In this document: positions 17,249 to 26,534 of the stretch, piece after piece
Numbering within the stretch: position 1 is the first letter of the stretch
How the letters are laid out: each line of letters starts with the position of its first letter
Origin: Chitinophaga vietnamensis
GTDB lineage: Bacteria > Bacteroidota > Bacteroidia > Chitinophagales > Chitinophagaceae
DNA length: 64,000 nucleotides
Assembly (NCBI RefSeq): GCF_902167635.1
Contig: NZ_CABHMS010000007.1
Location: 124,001 to 188,000, forward strand
Direction of reading: 5' to 3'
Program-made: the position numbers and the translations under genes
The notes under the pieces: model-generated
What the model was told of the DNA's origin: nothing
The model's input: only the letters and a program-made list of their open reading frames with translations
Database searches by the model: none

Positions 17249-18886
17249 TCAGATTTTTCTTGCAGTATTGATTACGTTTACACCATTGAAGCGGGTGGTG
17301 GCGCTGCCGTGCGATACGGCGTTCGACTGGCCCGGCTGGCCTTTGCCATCATTGAAAGCGCCGCCAAGGCGGTAGTCGCTCTTGTCGGCGATCGCGGTAC
17401 AACTATTCCAGAACTCCTGTGTATTGGCCTGGTAGGCTACATCTTTGAGCATACCGGTGATTTTTCCGTTCCTGACTTCATAGAATGTTTGTCCGCCGAA
17501 CTGGAAATTATATCGTTGTTGATCGATGGAGAAAGAGCCGTCGCCGATGATGTAAATGCCTTTCTCTACATTTTTGATCATATCATCTACACTTAATTTT
17601 TCTTTTCCGGGTTGCAGGGAGACGTTGGGCATGCGCTGGAACTGCACATCCGCCCAGCTTTGGGCGTAGCAGCAGCCTTGCGAATGTTTCAACCCGATGA
17701 TATGTGCCTGGTCGCGGATGGCCTGGTAATTAACCAGCACTCCTTCTTTGATGAGGTCCCACTGGCCGCATTTCACGCCTTCATCGTCATAGCCTACCGC
17801 GCCAAGGGATCCGGGTTGGAGTTTGTCGGCCACGATGTTCACCAGTTTGCTGCCGAAGTTAAATTTGCCTGATCTCCATTTATCCAGCGTAAGGAAACTG
17901 GTGCCGGCGTAGTTGGCTTCATAGCCGAGCACACGGTCCAGCTCTGTGGGGTGCGCCACGGATTCATGGATGGTAAGCCAGAGGTGTGAAGGATCGAGGA
18001 TGAGATCGTATTTGCCCGGCTCTACTGATTTAGCTTTCAGCTTCTGTTCTACATCCGCGGTGGCGTTCTTCACATCTTCCAGCATATCGTAGCGGTTGCG
18101 GTAGCGTGTTACTACACCGCTCACTTTATCCGCGGCGGAGGCAGTGAGGTATTCGTATCCCATGCCTACCGGTGAGCTGAGCGATTTACGTGTTTCGAAC
18201 TTGCCGGTGCTACGATCTGTTTTCGTGACGGTGAAGGTGGGGAAGATGCGATGAATATCCTGATCGATGTAGGAGCCATCGGTGGAAGCGAAATATTTCT
18301 GTTCGTTGACGGCGAGTATCACAGAATTGACGAAGTTAGCGCCGCCTTTGAGGGCTGCGTCATTCACCGACAGGAGCAAGTCTACTTTGTCTTTCACGGG
18401 GATGGCGAAGGTATTTTGCAGGATGGGCGTTTTCCACGCTACTTCGCCATAGCCTTCTTGTGGCGCGAGTTGCACGGGATCGGCCTTCACGCGGGAGTTG
18501 GCTTTGGCCACTGCTACGGCGCGTTCGGCGGCTTTGGCGATCTCTTCTTTCGTCACGTTGTTGGTGGCGGCGAAGCCCCAGCAGCCATTGGCAATTACGC
18601 GGATGCCTACCCCGAAAGATTCTGTGTTGGCAATGTTCTGCACACGATTTTCGCGGGTAACGATGAACTGGTTGAGATAGCGTCCTATGCGAACGTCTGC
18701 ATAGGTGGCGCCCTTAGCGCGGGCTGCGTTGAGCGCTACATCCGCCAGTTGTTTCTTCACCTTTACGTCGATGCCATCATTCAGAAAACGGGATGGATCA
18801 ACAGGGTTGCCGAATGCAGCGAATTTCGGCATCATGAGGGCGCCCAGTCCCATTGCGGAAAGCTGGATAAAGTCTTTACGTTTCAA
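17249..18886 (-). CDS. tldD: TldD-type metalloprotease, copy 2
   Basis: 545 residues, colinear with copy 1, with the metal site HESVAH in WLTIHESVAHPTELDRV near residue 307. The N-terminus MKRKDFIQLSAMGLGALMM resembles a Tat signal but has Arg-Lys where copy 1 has Arg-Arg, so export may be weaker or use another route. The Gly of the canonical HESVGH is Ala here. It is the first gene of the TldD2-TldE2-TldD1-TldE1 series. A gap of 153 bases separates it from the preceding Bat-type operon, with no obvious terminator. Confidence 0.92.
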   Translation of the reverse strand: MKRKDFIQLSAMGLGALMMPKFAAFGNPVDPSRFLNDGIDVKVKKQLADVALNAARAKGATYADVRIGRYLNQFIVTRENRVQNIANTESFGVGIRVIANGCWGFAATNNVTKEEIAKAAERAVAVAKANSRVKADPVQLAPQEGYGEVAWKTPILQNTFAIPVKDKVDLLLSVNDAALKGGANFVNSVILAVNEQKYFASTDGSYIDQDIHRIFPTFTVTKTDRSTGKFETRKSLSSPVGMGYEYLTASAADKVSGVVTRYRNRYDMLEDVKNATADVEQKLKAKSVEPGKYDLILDPSHLWLTIHESVAHPTELDRVLGYEANYAGTSFLTLDKWRSGKFNFGSKLVNIVADKLQPGSLGAVGYDDEGVKCGQWDLIKEGVLVNYQAIRDQAHIIGLKHSQGCCYAQSWADVQFQRMPNVSLQPGKEKLSVDDMIKNVEKGIYIIGDGSFSIDQQRYNFQFGGQTFYEVRNGKITGMLKDVAYQANTQEFWNSCTAIADKSDYRLGGAFNDGKGQPGQSNAVSHGSATTRFNGVNVINTARKI

Positions 18887-19039
18887 TAGAAAGTCCTCCG
18901 GTTTAGATTTGATTTAGATTAAGTTGATACGGCAAAGGTTTGCAAACAATACAGCAACACACATAACGGAGATGTGTTCTCATAGCTTCAAACCATTGTC
19001 CTAAGCTATATTTTTTTTCTGTTTATTTTAAACCGTTTG

Positions 19040-20485
19040 TCACAATTTCCGCTCTATCCACAGCCCTGCGCAGGAAAGTACCAGGGCAAGGGCAAAGTAC
19101 CACAGGGGCAAACGTTTCCGGGCCGCATTGGCAGTGGCGGCAGGCATTTCCGCTTTTTCCGGCATCAATTCCGGCCAATCGCTCGCTTGGTAAATATAGC
19201 CATGCGTGGTTTGTCCGGCCACCGTGAAACTTTGCCAGCCGCTTTGCAAGGGCCAGTAGCGGCCCGTCCATACGCCGGGCAGCAACAGGTGCTGTGCGAG
19301 GTAAACATTCCCGTTCTTAGTGGCTACCACCGGCGCTGCTACAGTATCTGTGGTGGCGAGGGTAATGGTTACCGGTTCATTTACCCTTGGCAGTTGAGGC
19401 GAAAGGGTAATAGCGGCGGGCGTTTCCTCGCTGCGCATAGCGGCGTTGATCAGGGCCGACCAGTAATGGCTATAGGCGCGCTCCTCTCCTGCCAGTTGCC
19501 AGGTATAGGTGTTGTTGATATGCGACTGCAAACGTTTTCCTGCTCCTTCCATCGTCATGCTCACGTATATGTTACCGGCGCTGTCTTTCACCAAGGGTAC
19601 CTTTGTATTGCCGGAACGCCCTGCCAGTGCGGGATCTGCGGCAATGGGCGGTAGCCGTTCGCCACCACTCAGTTGCAGGCTCACGGCGCGACTGCCGGCG
19701 CCGGCGCTGTCGCCGCGGATGATAAGGCCCAGGTCGTGCGTACGCGTGTAGGCGTTCACGTTATTCCACTCCGTGGCGGTCAATGCTTGTTTATCGGCGA
19801 TCACCAGGGCGAACTGGTCGAGCAGGGCGGCATTAACGTCTATCGGTATCGTTTTCCTGTTGAAGAAGCGCGTGGCATATTTTCCTTTCGACACCAAGGT
19901 GCGCATGGCTACCTCCTGCTGTCCTTTTCCGAGCCAGTCGGCCAGGAAGCGGTTTTCAAAATCCGGCGATGCGGCGAGGAACAGTATGCCAAAACGCTTT
20001 ACCGGCAATACTTCCACAGGCACGGGCGCGCTGCGCTTGCCTGCCCTCAGCTCGAATTCGCCTGGCCCCAGGAATGGCGGAAACGTTTGCAGGGAAAAAG
20101 TAGTATCTGTTTGTGCAGGTATTTTCAGCGAGTCTTGCGTAAGGCCTGCATAGCGCAGTTGCAGCCATACTGCGGCATTGCTGCCATTGCGGTAACGGCC
20201 GCTTATCTGCAAAGGTTTGCCATAAGCGAGGCGCTGTGGCCAGTTGCAGGCGATGAACCCATTTTTCGATGCCTGCTCCGGAGTACGGACATTATTTGCG
20301 GGCCTTGTATTTTTTTTGGGAAGATAAACAGGCCATGCTAACATCACGAGACTGCCTACCGCGATGGTGGTGGCTATCAGCCGGAAGAGAAGGCGCCGTT
20401 TACCGGGCCGCCGGTATTCCTGCCGCAGCAACACCAGCAGTAGCACTATGCCGGCGCCCATCACGATATCGTTCCAATAGTTCAT
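19040..20485 (-). CDS. Membrane protein with glutamine-amidotransferase-like fold, Bat operon
   Basis: About 481 residues from the ATG at 20485, whose ATG overlaps the TGA of the gene before it, a sign of translational coupling; an ATG at 20515 is also in frame. Two N-terminal hydrophobic segments (GAGIVLLLVLL and LIATTIAVGSLVMLAWPVYL) and one at the C-terminus (YFALALVLSCAGLWIE) frame a large periplasmic part. The stretch FGILFLAASPDFENRFLADW and later LVIADKQALT is typical of the class I amidotransferase-like domain found in Bat-operon membrane proteins. It has no known enzymatic role. It is the last gene of the MoxR/DUF58/Bat series. Confidence 0.7.
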   Translation of the reverse strand: MNYWNDIVMGAGIVLLLVLLRQEYRRPGKRRLLFRLIATTIAVGSLVMLAWPVYLPKKNTRPANNVRTPEQASKNGFIACNWPQRLAYGKPLQISGRYRNGSNAAVWLQLRYAGLTQDSLKIPAQTDTTFSLQTFPPFLGPGEFELRAGKRSAPVPVEVLPVKRFGILFLAASPDFENRFLADWLGKGQQEVAMRTLVSKGKYATRFFNRKTIPIDVNAALLDQFALVIADKQALTATEWNNVNAYTRTHDLGLIIRGDSAGAGSRAVSLQLSGGERLPPIAADPALAGRSGNTKVPLVKDSAGNIYVSMTMEGAGKRLQSHINNTYTWQLAGEERAYSHYWSALINAAMRSEETPAAITLSPQLPRVNEPVTITLATTDTVAAPVVATKNGNVYLAQHLLLPGVWTGRYWPLQSGWQSFTVAGQTTHGYIYQASDWPELMPEKAEMPAATANAARKRLPLWYFALALVLSCAGLWIERKL

Positions 20486-22587
20486 GTTCCTTTGCGCTGA
20501 TAAAGGTTTTTCCAATAGTATTGTTGCAGGCGGTTTTGCGGCGTGCGCGTATCCGGCTGCGGCGCAAGCGGCGCCGGCAACATTTTCAAAAGCCCCCGCT
20601 GTGCGGCGGCGGCATCCGTCGCACTTTTGCTTTTGCCCTGCACGATGCGCGACAGCGCCTCCATGGCTGGCAGGAAGGCTGCCGGCTCCGCCGCTGCGCG
20701 ACTGCCGAGCGCCGGCAATGCCTGCTGCAATACGGCCAGCGAAGCCGCATCGTACGGACCTGTATGATCTAACACGGACAAGGCTATACGTAGTATGTGC
20801 TTATCGTCTTTTACCTGCATTTCATCTTTCAATACCAACGGGTCTATTTTATCCAGCTCGCCGCTGAGGCGCTTCTCCGGTTTCAGCGGTGTGGTTTTCA
20901 CGCCTGTTTTAGCAACGTATGCGCGTGACTTCTGTTGCAGGTCCTTGAGCAGGCGCAGGGCTTTGTATTCAAAAGGCAGGGCGTCCTGCGGTTTGAAGAG
21001 ACGCAATTGCAATTCGGCTTTCCACATTTCATTGAGCGTGGCTTTGAGCTGCTGCTTTACGGCTGGCTCAAAGAAAGATGCATCTTCGGCATTGTCGTGC
21101 TTGTCTGTAAACTCGTCCAGTATTTTAGCGGCATTACCGAAATCGCTGGCATCATTTTTTTCCGGCGCATGCTGACCGTGGTCGTGATCGTCTTCTTCCG
21201 CTACACGGGAATCGCCTACATTAGATTCCGACTCTTCGCCCAGGAATTTGCCGTAGCGCAGGCGGAGCAGCTTCTGATCTGTGCCGAGGCCATTGCTGCG
21301 GTCTTTGAATTTCTCTACCGGCAAACTGTCTCTCTCCCTTATCAATTGTTCTGTTTCAATAATGATCTGCCGCTGGCTGCGGAAATATTCCGGTTTGATG
21401 TTAACGCCGTTGGCCACTCCTTCGAGATTGAACAATTGGGCCGTATCTGGCAGGGTAACGATATAAACGTCTGACAGGGTTTGCTGGCGGCGGCTATCGG
21501 TAACGGCTATATGAAAATAAAGCTCATCGCCGGGTTGGAGGTGCAATGCGCCGAGGTTGAGCTGACGGCTCAGTTCATAACGCGGCAGGTGGGCATTCAG
21601 TGACTGGTCAAATACGAACTGGGTATCGCGGAAGCGTATGGCTTCCCCGCTGCCGCTGGTAATAGTGGCGTGGAGCACGGCATCGCGGATGCCGTAGTCG
21701 TCGGCAATGGCGGCTTTCACTGCTACCTTTAATGGCATGCCAAAGTCGATGACGGTATAAGGTTGTGGCGATGAGATCTTCACGGTGGGCGGCTGATCGG
21801 GGATCATTTCCAGCTGATAAAATTCGGAGAGATCTTTGTCCAGCTGCACCTGGTAAAAGCCGGGATGTTGCAGCAGGCGTGTAGCCGTCCACGTAGTGCT
21901 GTCGGCATCGGGTTGCAGATTAATACGGGTGCTGTCGCTGAAAAGCAATGCCAGCTGCTTCACGGCGTGGTTGGTATGCAGCTCCCAGCGCAGTTGGGCA
22001 CTATCTTCCGCCCTGATATGAAAAGCGGCCTGTTCGCGGGCAGGTAGTTTCGTATATGCGGGTGGTATGATCCGCACTTTCACCTGCGTGATGCCGGGCA
22101 ATATTTTTTCGGGGATAGTTGTTTGGTCAGCAGCAGCGGCCCGCTGCTGCCATGATGGCCGCCAGTAGCGGATCGCCGCGCTTGCAACCATGGCTGCCAG
22201 TAATACTACGGCAGCACGCAGCAGCGGTTTATAGAAACTGCGGGGTAGCAATAGTTGCTCCATTGGCCCGGTTGTTTTTTCCAGCTGCAAACGTTGCAAC
22301 ATGTTCAACGCTGCCGATGGGAGCAGGTGAAGTGCGGAACTGTCTTCCAGCTGCGGAAACGTTTGATCCAGGTAACGCGCTACCTCTTCCCTTTGCAAAG
22401 GTTTGCGCCGGAAAAGATACAGCAGCAAGGCCAGTGCGACTATACTCGCCCATATGCCCCGGGCGCCGAACAGCGACCAGCCGAGCGCCGCTACAGCCAA
22501 GGATTGCAGCAGGATGGCCAGCAGTTTGATGATGTTCCAGCGGCGGCGGACGCTTTCTATCTTCGTATATCCTCTTGCGTTATTCAT
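20482..22587 (-). CDS. Large membrane protein of the Bat operon, DUF4175-like
   Basis: About 701 residues. Two hydrophobic hairpins lie near the N-terminus (ILLQSLAVAALGWSLFGA onward, and LLRAAVVLLAAMVASAAI). A periplasmic domain follows, with an immunoglobulin-like part containing PPTVKISSPQPYTVIDFGMP. The C-terminal half is helical and charged, ending in a coiled-coil-like region with an Asp/His-rich stretch (EEDDHDHGQH). Proteins like this stand between BatA and the last gene in many Bacteroidota MoxR operons and are often called DUF4175. The ATG at 22587 overlaps the end of the BatA-like gene by 8 bases; an ATG at 22593 is also possible. Confidence 0.7.
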   Translation of the reverse strand: MNNARGYTKIESVRRRWNIIKLLAILLQSLAVAALGWSLFGARGIWASIVALALLLYLFRRKPLQREEVARYLDQTFPQLEDSSALHLLPSAALNMLQRLQLEKTTGPMEQLLLPRSFYKPLLRAAVVLLAAMVASAAIRYWRPSWQQRAAAADQTTIPEKILPGITQVKVRIIPPAYTKLPAREQAAFHIRAEDSAQLRWELHTNHAVKQLALLFSDSTRINLQPDADSTTWTATRLLQHPGFYQVQLDKDLSEFYQLEMIPDQPPTVKISSPQPYTVIDFGMPLKVAVKAAIADDYGIRDAVLHATITSGSGEAIRFRDTQFVFDQSLNAHLPRYELSRQLNLGALHLQPGDELYFHIAVTDSRRQQTLSDVYIVTLPDTAQLFNLEGVANGVNIKPEYFRSQRQIIIETEQLIRERDSLPVEKFKDRSNGLGTDQKLLRLRYGKFLGEESESNVGDSRVAEEDDHDHGQHAPEKNDASDFGNAAKILDEFTDKHDNAEDASFFEPAVKQQLKATLNEMWKAELQLRLFKPQDALPFEYKALRLLKDLQQKSRAYVAKTGVKTTPLKPEKRLSGELDKIDPLVLKDEMQVKDDKHILRIALSVLDHTGPYDAASLAVLQQALPALGSRAAAEPAAFLPAMEALSRIVQGKSKSATDAAAAQRGLLKMLPAPLAPQPDTRTPQNRLQQYYWKNLYQRKGT

Positions 22588-23914
22588 GTGCATCCTCCTT
22601 TTTCCGTCTGGCAGACAGATATCTTTCCATGCAAAAAACCAGCAGGAGAAGTATCCAGCAGGGCTGTTCCAGGGAGCTAAGCACCGTGAATGACTTGTTG
22701 GTATTACCGGGCTCTTTTTGTGCCGGCATTATTTGGTCCGGCGCTATCTGGCGGCGGTCTTGCAGCAGGGTATCCTGTTCCGGGAAGAAAAGCGGCAGCA
22801 GGTATTGCGGAAATACGCTGCTCCAGGGCATTTCAGTCCATGAGGGATGGATATGGGTATATAACGTATAATCGTTTCCGTTAGCAGACAAAAGGGAATT
22901 ACCGTAGCTGTCGCGCCATAAGGCAGCGCTATCGTTTGCAGGGATATGCGCATTTACGGCGATGTCCGAACCTTGTAAATAAGCGTGGTAATACTGTGGT
23001 TTGCCAGGTGCATAGCGCACGGTATGCAAGGCTTTGACACCGGGCGGCAGGGACTTTTCTGACAGCCACCAGAGCCAGTTTGGCGAAGGCGGTAATTGCG
23101 CCGCTGCCGTAACCACTTCCACCTGCATGTTCCGCCGGGTGTATTGCTGCAAGGCTTGCAATGCCGCAGCCACATAAGCTGCGTCGGCGTTATTATCTGC
23201 GAAGATGCTGATGCGGCAGATGCCGCTATCGCTGCCTGCAGCCGTTTTGCCGGTATAAGTCACACCGGTGGGTGTAGCGGCGCCGGTAATCGTATAAACG
23301 CTATCCTTGCTAACAGGATACGTATAGGCGTTCCAGTGAGTAATGGAGTCTGCGGGAGTGTAGGTGCTCCAATGCAGTTGCAGGGCCAGTTCCGGGCGTG
23401 CGCCGGAGAAGCGGCTGAGGCGATTGCCGGTAAAGAGGTAAAGCGGCAGGTCGGGCGGCACTTTCTCTTGCAAGAGAGTTAACAGCTGCCAATAGGGTAT
23501 TTGCGCGGTATCTATGCCTGACAAGGATTGCACATTGGTGCTGCCGAAAGAAGTGTCCCAGTTATGCAAACGATAGCCTGCCTGCAACAGCGAATCTACT
23601 GTATGTTGAAAATGAGGATAGGCGCCTTTCTCCACCAGTACCCAGCCGCGTTGTGAGCGGGCATCGATGGATTGCTGCCATACGGGCGCCGACAAGAGCA
23701 ATGCCAGCAGCAGGATCAGCAGGCAACGCAGCAGTAAGAGCCACCATTCTGAAATACGTGTGCTGCGCGCATGCCGTACAGATGCCGCCTGTAACAGCTG
23801 TACGCTGCCTACTTTGAGCACTTTGCCGGGGCGGCGGCGCCACAAATGAATGAACACCGGAACAGCGATCCCGGCAGTCATCAGCATCCATATGGGTTGT
23901 AGCAATTGCAGCAA
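22580..23914 (-). CDS. BatA-like membrane protein (aerotolerance N-terminal domain)
   Basis: 444 residues. The first 80 residues match the BatA N-terminal domain: a membrane helix (WMLMTAGIAVPVFIHLWRRR), a basic stretch, then WWLLLLRCLLILLLALLLSAPVW. A long periplasmic part follows and a final helix near the C-terminus (WILLLLVFCMERYL). Such proteins sit in MoxR-DUF58 operons and are thought to assemble with them at the inner membrane. It starts 3 bases after the DUF58 gene. Confidence 0.82.
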   Translation of the reverse strand: MLQLLQPIWMLMTAGIAVPVFIHLWRRRPGKVLKVGSVQLLQAASVRHARSTRISEWWLLLLRCLLILLLALLLSAPVWQQSIDARSQRGWVLVEKGAYPHFQHTVDSLLQAGYRLHNWDTSFGSTNVQSLSGIDTAQIPYWQLLTLLQEKVPPDLPLYLFTGNRLSRFSGARPELALQLHWSTYTPADSITHWNAYTYPVSKDSVYTITGAATPTGVTYTGKTAAGSDSGICRISIFADNNADAAYVAAALQALQQYTRRNMQVEVVTAAAQLPPSPNWLWWLSEKSLPPGVKALHTVRYAPGKPQYYHAYLQGSDIAVNAHIPANDSAALWRDSYGNSLLSANGNDYTLYTHIHPSWTEMPWSSVFPQYLLPLFFPEQDTLLQDRRQIAPDQIMPAQKEPGNTNKSFTVLSSLEQPCWILLLLVFCMERYLSARRKKEDAHE

Positions 23915-23917
23915 TAC

Positions 23918-24805
23918 TTATCTCCTCATTTTATTGCGCTGGTTCAGCACATCGCGCAGGGCGGTATCCAGCGGTTCCTGTAGCCACAGCTGCCTGTACC
24001 AGATATTCTTTTCCAGCAGGCGGCTGCGCAAGGCGTTAATATATTGATTGAAATTATTCGTATAGTCTTCCCCGTTAGCGATATTATCTATCGCCATGAT
24101 CTCTCCTGTCTCCAGGTCTTCCACTGCCTGATACCCGGTAAAATGCCCTTCTCTCTCCTGCCGGCCCAGTAGCTGGAACACCATTACCTCATGGCGTTGC
24201 GCTGCCAGTGTTTGCAGCAGCGCGGTGATCTCTCCCTCCCGCTCGTAATAATCGGTAATGAAAATAATCAGCTGGCGTGTATTCGTTCCCGTTATCAGAT
24301 CACGATAATGTGCGGGCGCGGCAAAGCGTCCACCGGAGCTGATCTGTTCTAACTGGTAGTAGAAGCGGGCCATCTGTTGCGCTTCGCGGCGTGGGTCCAT
24401 ATTGACGAGCTGTCCCTGTTGCAGCACGGACAGTCCGGTGGCATCTCCCTGTAAATGGGAAAGATAGCCCAGGGCAGCCGCAAGGTAGCGGGCATATTCG
24501 ATCTTCACGATCCCCTCTTCCTGGTGGCGCATGGAGTTGCTCGCATCGATCACCAGGCGTACCGCGATACTTGTTTCCATTTCGGATTCGCGGATATAGT
24601 AGCGGTCGGACCGTGCGTACATTTTCCAATCGAGCCAACGTAGGTCATCTCCGGGCTGATAGCTGCGGTACTGGCTGAATTCCAGTCCGGCGCCTTTCAT
24701 CCTGCTGGTATGGATGCCTGCCATGAAGCCATCCACCACTGTTCTTGCGGCGAGTGGCAGGTCTTTGATGGCCAGTATCGTTTTCGGGTCCAGCAGGCGG
24801 CTCAT
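23918..24805 (-). CDS. DUF58 domain protein with von Willebrand A-like fold
   Basis: 295 residues. The DUF58 signature YQPGDDLRWLDWKMYARSD is followed by a VWA-type metal-ion site, VIDASNSM (DxSxS), and a second Asp in IIFITDYYERE. In MoxR systems the DUF58/VWA protein is the partner on which the AAA+ ATPase acts. It lies 5 bases after moxR and 3 bases before the BatA-like gene, which points to one operon. The length is normal. Confidence 0.88.
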   Translation of the reverse strand: MSRLLDPKTILAIKDLPLAARTVVDGFMAGIHTSRMKGAGLEFSQYRSYQPGDDLRWLDWKMYARSDRYYIRESEMETSIAVRLVIDASNSMRHQEEGIVKIEYARYLAAALGYLSHLQGDATGLSVLQQGQLVNMDPRREAQQMARFYYQLEQISSGGRFAAPAHYRDLITGTNTRQLIIFITDYYEREGEITALLQTLAAQRHEVMVFQLLGRQEREGHFTGYQAVEDLETGEIMAIDNIANGEDYTNNFNQYINALRSRLLEKNIWYRQLWLQEPLDTALRDVLNQRNKMRR

Positions 24806-24810
24806 AATGA

Positions 24811-25809
24811 TCAGGATAAGCGGGTGGCAGTTCTTTCGATCTGTTGTAACAAGGTGGCGGTTACCTGGTCGGGCGTTACGCCTTCGGCTTCGGCCCTGAA
24901 GTTCATCAGGATGCGATGGCGCAGCACAGGAAAGGCCATTGCTTTAATATCATCTATCGTGACGGTATAACGGCCACGGCACAACGAAAATGCTTTGGCG
25001 GTTAGGATGAGCGCTTGTCCGGCACGTGGGCCGGCGCCCCATCTCACCCATTCTTTCACATAGGCGTTGACGGTAGTATCCGGACGGGTGGCACGCACCA
25101 GGCGACTTACATAACTGACCAGGTCGGCATCGATGGACACCTCGCGCACAAGTTGTTGCAGCTGGCGGATCTCCTCGCCATCGAGCACAGGCTGTATCAC
25201 AGTTTGTTGTGTGCCGGTGGTACCTGTGAGGATCGCAGTTTCTTCCTGCTCGGAAGGGTAGCCGATCTTTATGTACAGAAGAAAGCGGTCGAGCTGCGCT
25301 TCCGGCAAAGGATAGGTGCCGGATTGCTCTATCGGGTTCTGTGTAGCGAGAATAAAAAATGGCTTGTCGAGCGCATACGTTTGCCCTGCATAAGTCACTT
25401 CAAATTCCTGCATCGCCTCCAGCAGGGCCGATTGTGTTTTCGGCGGCGTACGATTGATCTCATCAGCAAGGATGATATTAGCGAAGAGCGGTCCTTTGTT
25501 GAATTTGAAAAAACGTTTGCCGGTAGCATGATCTTCTTCCAGCACTTCCGTACCGATGATATCCGTAGGCATGAGATCGGGGGTGAATTGTATGCGGCGG
25601 AAAGGCAGGTGCAGCGCTTGCGACAGCGTGCGTACCAGCAATGTTTTGGCCAGCCCCGGCACGCCTTCGAGCAGGCAATGGCCACCCGCCAGCAAGGCTA
25701 CCAGCACTTCATCCAGCACGGCTTCCTGTCCTACGATCACCTTACGTATCTCTTGTTTCAGCCGCGGCAGTTTGTCCAGCAACTGTTGCAACGTTTTCTC
25801 ATTAAGCAT
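24811..25809 (-). CDS. MoxR family AAA+ ATPase
   Basis: 332 residues. Walker A is GVPGLAKT (residues 49-56), Walker B ILADEINRTPPKTQSALLEA, and sensor 1 FILATQNPIEQSGTYPLPEA; a C-terminal AAA lid follows. MoxR ATPases help to assemble or activate metal-cofactor or VWA-domain proteins. It is the first gene of the five-gene series with DUF58, BatA-like, DUF4175-like and the final membrane protein. It is divergent from the DUF4159 gene, so the 104-base gap should carry both promoters. I could not place these with confidence. Confidence 0.92.
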   Translation of the reverse strand: MLNEKTLQQLLDKLPRLKQEIRKVIVGQEAVLDEVLVALLAGGHCLLEGVPGLAKTLLVRTLSQALHLPFRRIQFTPDLMPTDIIGTEVLEEDHATGKRFFKFNKGPLFANIILADEINRTPPKTQSALLEAMQEFEVTYAGQTYALDKPFFILATQNPIEQSGTYPLPEAQLDRFLLYIKIGYPSEQEETAILTGTTGTQQTVIQPVLDGEEIRQLQQLVREVSIDADLVSYVSRLVRATRPDTTVNAYVKEWVRWGAGPRAGQALILTAKAFSLCRGRYTVTIDDIKAMAFPVLRHRILMNFRAEAEGVTPDQVTATLLQQIERTATRLS

Positions 25810-25913
25810 ATAGTAACGCGTTAGCTGTTAGAAAGCTATTGTTTTAAATTTGAAATAAAAAGATGAAATTTAAAAAATAAATTAGATTGACGGTAACAGC
25901 CAAGGATAAGCGC

Positions 25914-26534
25914 ATGCAAGGGAACGTATTTACTTTTGTAAGACTAAGATACCGGTCGGGCGACTGGGACACCGATCAGCGGATGCCTTCCAACATCCTC
26001 AATTCGCTGATCGAATACACCACTATTCCTGTAGCGCCACAAGAGAAGGTGATCGACCTTGGCAGTGCAGAGATATTTCAGTATCCCTTCTGTTATCTCA
26101 GTGGCCATAAGCTCGTACAATTTGATGCGCAGGAAGCCAATAATTTCAAACAATATGTGCTGCGTGGCGGTTTTGTTTTTGTAGACGATTGCAACCATGA
26201 TATCGACGGGCTTTTTGCCCGCTCCTTTGAAACGCAGATGGCTAGCCTGTTTGGCAAAGGCGCGCTTAAAAAGATACCACAGCACCACCCTATCTATCAT
26301 TCCTTTTTCCGTTTCGAGCAAGGTCCGCCCAATACCAGCTTTGAACTCAATGGCTGGGGAGATGACCTTGTACATGAATACCTCAAGGCGATTGAGGTGA
26401 ATGGCCGCATCGGTGTGCTGTACAGCAATAAAGACTATGGCTGCGAATGGGATTATGATTTCAGGAACAAGCGTTTTATGGCAGAGGATAATACGAAGTT
26501 CGGGGTGAATATTGTGGTGTATGCGATGCAGTAG
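25914..26534 (+). CDS. DUF4159 domain protein
   Basis: About 206 residues from the ATG at 25914 (MQGNVFTFVRLRYRSGDW); an in-frame TTG at 25887 gives nine more residues that are not typical. VFTFVRLRY, QFDAQEANNFKQYVLRGGFVF and DDCNH are recognisable DUF4159 segments, and the fold is related to class I amidotransferase-like domains. No signal peptide is seen, although DUF4159 proteins are often exported. DUF4159 genes commonly accompany MoxR/DUF58/Bat operons, so it probably belongs to the same system although divergent from it. Its last 59 bases overlap the end of the exosortase gene on the other strand. Confidence 0.82.
   Translation: MQGNVFTFVRLRYRSGDWDTDQRMPSNILNSLIEYTTIPVAPQEKVIDLGSAEIFQYPFCYLSGHKLVQFDAQEANNFKQYVLRGGFVFVDDCNHDIDGLFARSFETQMASLFGKGALKKIPQHHPIYHSFFRFEQGPPNTSFELNGWGDDLVHEYLKAIEVNGRIGVLYSNKDYGCEWDYDFRNKRFMAEDNTKFGVNIVVYAMQ

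Noticed and set aside
25887-25913. TTG start codon of the DUF4159 gene
   Set aside because: The added nine residues are not hydrophobic or conserved, and the ATG at 25914 starts directly before the domain.
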